A stretch of DNA of 64,000 bases from Eunapius fragilis (lineage: Eukaryota > Porifera > Demospongiae > Spongillida > Spongillidae): contig OY811976.1 in the NCBI GenBank assembly GCA_963681505.1, positions 6,735,822 to 6,799,821 on the forward strand, in the 5' to 3' direction. Positions 58,925-64,000 of the stretch are shown here, in pieces. Each line of letters begins with the position of its first letter. The first letter of the stretch is position 1. The position numbers were made by a program, and so were the translations under genes. Under the pieces are notes generated by a model. The model did not search any database. It was given only the letters and a program-made list of their open reading frames with translations, and was not told where the DNA came from.

Positions 58925-59715
58925 TGCTTGTTGTTCTCAATTTGTCGCATTGTTATTTGGGCACACAAGCTTGATGATCTCTGTATATCATTATGCAAAT
59001 CATTAAGTGCACGCAACCTTTAATGCATCTATGTTTAGTTTAGGTTAGGGCAGCGTTTAAGTTAAGGTAAGACCGAACGGCCGCATAATGAAAATTAATG
59101 AACCACAATTGTTTTTACAGACTTATTCATTTGCGATTACTATCCTTGTACGGTAGCTGTTTCAGCATCTAATGCCTCGGCTATTTTATTGAACGACGGA
59201 ATTAGCAATTGTGCGAATGAGATTAGTAATCACTATAATTACTTCTAAATAATTCCGAATGAGGAGGCGTTACAATTTCCACCATATAGAGAAAGGTGCC
59301 TCAAATGTTTGCATGAACATATCCTCAGGAAAGGGATCTTGCAATCGACGTCCATAGATATGAAATTACTTCCTCCGCGACAATCGAGAATGCCTTTAGT
59401 ACACTTCGTCCACCTGGACAATTGCAATAATGATATGGTTTCCACTCCGCCGAGTTTATGTTCAAGAAAGAAAATTAAGCTCACGATCAATTCCAATGCT
59501 TATGCGCTTGTCATTGTAACATCCCCAATAGGGGCCGATGTCGGGACTTGTATGGGATTTGACATCGCTAATTGGATTGTCGTTTGAGCATTTGACTCCG
59601 GAAGAGGCGGGTGCAAAAAAGAAAATGGCTGCGTAGGCACATATATCACCTGCGTGTGAGCGTCCGGAGAGAGACACAGAGAAAGGGCGTGACAAGAGAG
59701 GGAGGCACTGTGTTA
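58925..59715. other. No supported gene
   Basis: A plus-strand open frame at 59309-59587 (92 codons) has ordinary composition but no recognisable domain or splice context. The segment 59510-59575 (CATTGTAAC, GGGGCCGATGTCGGGA) resembles parts of the foldback that follows, so this may be repeat-derived. Confidence 0.35.
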
Positions 59716-59722
59716 ATACTGC

Positions 59723-60088
59723 ATGGCAATTGAAATCCGTGCAATCTATTCTTCCCTATAGGCTACTGCCCGCGTTTAAACATGAAGCAGTTTATATAGG
59801 GCCGAATTTATATTGTAATGCGCCTGTCATTGTAATAGGGTACCCCCCCCCCCCCCCCCCCCCCCCCCCCCTTTATTAATCCCTAACCGTGCATGGGGCA
59901 TTTGATTTAATAAAGGTCAAATCCCGACATTGGCCCCAATGGGGGGGAGGGGGGGGGTACCCTATTACAATGACAGGCGCATTACAATATAAATTCGGCC
60001 CTATATAAACTGCTTCATGTTTAAACGCGGGCAGTACGTTGCCTAAGGGAAGAATAGATTGCACGGATTTCAATTGCCATGCAGTATA
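59723..60088. repeat. Large foldback with poly(C)/poly(G) inner arms
   Basis: The left arm (59723-59872) reads ATGGCAATTGAAATCCGTGC ... CATGAAGCAGTTTATATAGG ... CAATAGGG-like text and TACCC plus about 28 C. The right arm (59941-60088) is its reverse complement, starting with GGGGGGGAGGGGGGGGG. The loop is about 68 bases. A few single differences separate arms of about 150 bases. It looks like a recent inverted duplication or foldback transposon. Confidence 0.88.
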
Positions 60089-60089
60089 A

Positions 60090-61100
60090 ACATTCCTAAT
60101 AAGCCACAGTGCAATTCTCCCTGCAATTAAACTAGTAAAAAGTAGGCCCTTTTTTGGTGCCTGTGGGCAGGGGACATTTAAGTACGGGGAGCAGTAGGAC
60201 CGGATTCTATTGCCAGGAGTAGCATTACTCGCAACATAAGCCACGACTCAATTCTGCCTGCATTGAACTGAATAAATCCTTTGTTTGTTTTCTTTAGCAA
60301 GTTGGGCCTTTATTAACATAAACAGGGCGGGGGTGGTCGACCGCTATCGTTTAAGTTTAGGCAGTATGTGTAGAGTAGTATCAATTGCCATTAATTAGCA
60401 TTGCTATAGAAATATAATCCACGGCTCAATTCTGCCTGCATTGAATAAAGCCTTTGTTTGTTTTCGTTGGGCCTTAACATAAACAGGGCGGGGGTAGCCG
60501 ACCGCTACCGTTTAAGTTTAGGCAGTATGTAGAATAGTATCAATTGTCATTAACATACTAGAAATACGGCTCAATTCTGCCTGCATTGAACTGAATAAAG
60601 CCTTCGTTAATTGTGCCTTAACATGGCGGGTAGCCGACCGCTACCGTTTAAGTTTAGGCAGTATGTAGAGTAGTATCAATTGCCATAGCAATATAAGCCA
60701 CGGCTCTATTCTGCCTTCATTTTTGATATAAGGCCTTCGTTTGTTTCAATTTATAAGTTCGGCCTTAACATAAACAGGGCGGAGGTGGGGGTCGAATATA
60801 GGTTGGATTTCAATTGGATAACCATGCACTCCTAATAACAAAAGCCACAGCACAATTTTTGCCTGCATTAAAAATATATATATATTTGCAAGTATATATA
60901 CTGCATACGGATGACTAGGTTGAATTTCAATTCCGTTGATATAACAAGCAGCACTCCTAATAACAAAAACCACAGCGCAATTTTGCCTGCATTAAAATCT
61001 TTTTTGTTTGTTTTTTTTTCTTGTCTATACTGCCGTAACATAAACAGGGCGAGGTTGGCCAACCGCTACCGTTTAAGTTTAGGCATTATGTATACGTAGA
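60090..61100 (+). repeat. Degenerate tandem repeat, about 150 bp per unit
   Basis: Six to seven diverged units contain CACGGCTCAATTCTGCCTGC, ACATAAACAGGGCGGGGGT, CCGACCGCTACCGTTTAAGT and TTAGGCAGTATGTAGA. Examples of the TTTAAGTTTAGGCA part are near 60349, 60506, 60644 and 61072. The foldback on its left shares the CAATTGCCAT and GCAGTAT words, so it may derive from this repeat. Confidence 0.8.
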
Positions 61101-61104
61101 ACAG

Positions 61105-61730
61105 TAGTACGGTCATAACGAGGTCAATTAAGCTTTCACGATCGACCCGGCTGTTACGAAGCCGGTTCCCTCCATGTCAGAGTACATGTATCATGCTACT
61201 GGTGTTTTTGTATGCTTCGAGCAATCTACAAGTGTATTTCAGCTGCTTAAATATTCATGCGTGGTGCGTGTTACAAATTACATTGCGGTTTGATTAGCGC
61301 GGGTCTCTTGGGCGCGCGCATTTGCCTTAACTCATGGCTGTTTGAGGCTGGACGTAGAGTGTTACGGTATATAATGGCGGTTAGCCTCATTATCGCTATA
61401 TGCAATGTTTAACGGCATGGCTTGCTTGAAGCTTACACCTGGTTCTACTGGTGCATTAGTACCAGCAATTATTCCTCTAACACACACATCTGAACAATTT
61501 ATATTACGCGAACCAATTAAAACACTGGCCGTTTTTCATAAGCATACGCCGTTACGTCATCTCTAGCTTGTGCGGAAGCGCATTGCATCAAGCTGCCAAT
61601 TTTCTTACTGATAGGGCATAGAGGCAATGTTAACACTTTAGGTGAAAGGTTTATGCCATTAACTAAGTGCGGCCGGCTGTTTTCGGCCTAAGCAGTCTAC
61701 TTGTTTTCTATGAATATGGTGGTAATCCAT
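61105..61730. other. Upstream region of the RAG1-like gene, nothing identified
   Basis: No coding motif, and no clear terminal repeat of RAG/Transib type (a CACTATG- or CACAGTG-like heptamer in a convincing inverted pair) was found here. Confidence 0.4.
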
Positions 61731-61735
61731 TCAAC

Positions 61736-64000
61736 CTATACAACACCGCATCATCCACCAAGTTCATCTGCACTGCAGAGTGTGCGTAAAACGCATGTAT
61801 GACAGAAGTGGTAACAAAAAGAATACCACATACCAGTGTGAGGCATATACTCAGGCCTTGCAGAAGGTGTTTGATATGGCATTTCATACTGAGGAGGATG
61901 CAATGGTGTACCCATATAGTTTCTGTAGCTCCTGCAAGCGTTCCCTTCAAAAGGCAATGGGTGCAGCTGCACAGGGGGTACCATATAGGTGCTGTGTGAC
62001 TGCATTTCGGTGGCTACCCCATAGAAGTGGACCTTGCATGGTGAGCTGTTTACACCCCAGTATGATGGCATGTGTATTAATGTCTTTAAATCCACACATA
62101 AGGTGTGTAAACACTTCATGTCCACTCAGCAAGTGGGAAGGCCACCCAAAGTCATTCATCCAGCTAAAGAAGGCCGTGCTAAAAAGCTTTTAAAGTACAT
62201 TGATACTATTTCACCACTACCTCTAAATCTCTTGGCAACCTTACTAATCACTGATTTGTAGCAGATGACAATTTCAGTTCTACAGCATCTGAAGTGTCTC
62301 CTCTGTGCCTTGAGGTGGTCAACCAGCCCTTGGAGCTGCCATGCAAAGCACGTGTGTGTGCCAAATGCATCAGGCAATGGATAGTGGTATCAGCAGACAT
62401 ACAGTGTCCCTGTTGTAATGGTACAGCACCATTGCTTCTTAACCCTGCACCCACCTTGGTATTGAACATCTTGGGCGATTTATTGGTTCATTGTGCAGCC
62501 TGTTCCAGGGACATCAAAGCTAGAAGTTTTGATGATCACCAGTGTACACCATCTCCAACTGAAGAGGAGATGGTAGTTGCTGCAGGTGTCCTGAGACGCA
62601 TGTCATCAACAAGCCCTGAGAACCCTGTTTTGCAGTGTCCAACATGAGGAATGGTAAGTGCACACAGCAAATAACAGTAGGCCCAATACATGCCACATAG
62701 GCACATTCACAGTCAAAATTAATGTAATCACTAATGACTTTCTTACAGCCAGTCACATTCATGAGGGTTCCAGCCACCCACAATGTAACCAACTCAAGGA
62801 CACTTAAGCAAAGGTGTCAAGAGATTAGCCATGTGCATGACATCGTCAGTGCAGGGGAGGGCATCCACCTTATACTTGAGAATAAAATTAAGTGGCTGAG
62901 TGATGAAGAAAAGCAGCATGTGTTATTAGTGGAACCGGGAATTGCTATTCACATCAAAGTGAGTGCAGAGCAAGGCTTGGCAATCAAGGCTGGCCTAGCA
63001 ATTCCTTGGCACAAGTTGCGGCACTTCCAAAGGTCAGCATCATATATGCACATGCCACAGCATTATAAAAATAACTCTATTGTCACTTACTTATAAATTT
63101 AGATGGCTTAAGACTTCGGGAATCTCCATTGGTAGTGAAGAAAGGATGCGGCAAATCTCGAGAGAGATGATCAGGGGCAACCTCAAAGGAGCAATTGCTC
63201 CTTTTTCATTTTCACTGAAGTCTGGGGGAGAGGAGATGCAAGGAGCCGCCCTGGTCTATGTTCCAAATCTCATGCAAAAAGTATTCCAACTGCTGAATGA
63301 GAATGCCAAGTAATGAATAAATTACATAAGATGCACATAGTTATATATTAATGCATATGTGTCTACATAGAGCTGGCAGGCTCACATGGCATGGCGTAAT
63401 CCCCAGTGATGAAGTGTGGATAAAGCTGGGAGGAGAAAAGGGTGGAGGGACATTCAAGATGTGTTTTCAAATTGTTAATGTTCCCTCACCCAATTCTCCC
63501 CAAAATACTTGCATCTTCTACTGTTTTGAGGCTGATGACAATGTCACAAACCAACATGTAGCATTAGATTGCTATCAAGACCAGGTGGCAGAACTGCAAA
63601 CGATAAAATGGAGGTTGGTGTTTTGTTAAATAAATTTTTACTAACAAACAAGTGATTTTAATTAATATAGGCAATATAAAATCAAGTTGTGTCTTTGCGG
63701 TGACTATACGAATTTTTCAGCACAATGTACGGCCTTTCTGGAGCTTGTGGTGCATCAATACTAGATGTTAATAATACCCATTATGACTAAACTTTGTACA
63801 CAGGGTGCTATCCTTGCATGTGTTGCCATATCCACAAAGATAAGATGTAGATTCCCATCACCATCAGAGGATCATTTGAGGTGCGCACATTGGAGACCAT
63901 GATTCAGGATAACCTAAACTACATGGAGGGATTAGGATCCACAATTGCATCTCAAAGCCCATTTTTAGCATTCCTATATGCCAGGTTAGATATCAGTCAT
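61736..64000 (+). pseudogene. RAG1-like gene (N-terminal zinc region, RING-like, core start), partial and disabled
   Basis: Exons read as about 61736-62040, 62103-62194, 62278-62653, 62749-63032, 63103-63309, 63371-63613, 63671-63749 and 63804-63984. Phases match at all seven GT-AG introns (54-95 bp). The N-terminal zinc region resembles RAG1: CRVC, then YPYSFCSSCKRSLQK, then FRWLPHR..PC and VC across the first intron. A RING-like block follows (PLCLEVVNQPLELPC.ARVCAKC...QCPCC), then a C-x2-C...H-x-C finger after LNILGDLLVHCAAC. Later exons give RVPATHN, LAIPWHKLRHFQRW, WHGVIPSDEVWIKLGGEKGG, YGLSGACG and PCMCCHIHK. Disabling changes are TGA at 62645-62647, a 2-base frame change near 63705 and TAG at 63848-63850. 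RING departures are the first Cys as Ser and the usual His as Ala. The gene runs off the window; the last donor is at 63985. Confidence 0.75.

Noticed and set aside
61105-61735. RAG/Transib-type terminal inverted repeat upstream of the RAG1-like gene
   Set aside because: I scanned for a CACTATG- or CACAGTG-like heptamer with an inward partner and found none that stands out. The other end is outside the window in any case.

Overview
The window is animal nuclear DNA. Real coding sequence is split by short GT-AG introns, and TATA-box promoters, poly(C)/poly(G) and (GT)n tracts, minisatellites and many families of eukaryotic transposons are present. A run of 200 Ns (48048-48247) marks a draft-assembly gap. 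The gene types (ankyrin/P-loop protein, secreted sushi-domain proteins, a RAG1-like gene) point to an invertebrate metazoan. A sponge or another early-branching marine animal is plausible, but the sequence alone does not fix the species. All functional calls below come from reading motifs; no database search was run.

Layout. (1) 0.7-17.1 kb: head-to-tail non-LTR retrotransposons on the minus strand, with reverse transcriptase, zinc knuckle and restriction-like endonuclease, separated by (AAT)n tails. The long copy (about 16.54 to 1.38 kb) is split by an 11,305-bp insertion (2662-13966) that has terminal inverted repeats and a TA target duplication. That insert is mostly satellites, with two short possible exons. 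(2) 18-21.6 kb: a 20-bp minisatellite, a 963-bp hAT element with a perfect 8-bp target duplication, and a 1.2-kb satellite. (3) 22.0-34.9 kb: one minus-strand gene running from a tiny first exon (Met-Ala-Ser) through an ankyrin exon, six nearly identical 99-bp ankyrin exons and an 86-codon ankyrin/P-loop exon. The six exons sit in a tandem genomic array duplicated as two blocks of three. (4) 35.7-42.8 kb: a DNA transposon of ISL2EU/Harbinger-like type with three decayed genes: SWIM/YqaJ/PHD, DDE transposase with a half THAP finger, and Ulp1-type protease/PHD. A short hAT element is inserted in the first gene. (5) 43.4-45.9 kb: satellites. (6) 46.0-58.9 kb: a tandem segmental duplication. Each full unit carries an intact secreted sushi-domain gene (minus), a decayed inverted copy of that gene (plus) and a dead hAT transposase. 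The two sushi genes differ by expansion of a 6-residue repeat. (7) 59.7-61.1 kb: a large foldback and a degenerate 150-bp tandem repeat. (8) 61.7 kb to the window end: a RAG1-like gene in at least eight exons. It has the RAG1-type N-terminal zinc region, a RING-like motif, a following zinc finger and the start of a core-like region, but carries two nonsense codons and a frameshift.

The most notable item is the RAG1-like locus at the right edge. The ankyrin-exon array and the sushi duplication are the best examples of host genes changing by duplication. Most of the rest is a layered transposon record in which insertion order can be read from nesting, target duplications and empty paralogous sites.
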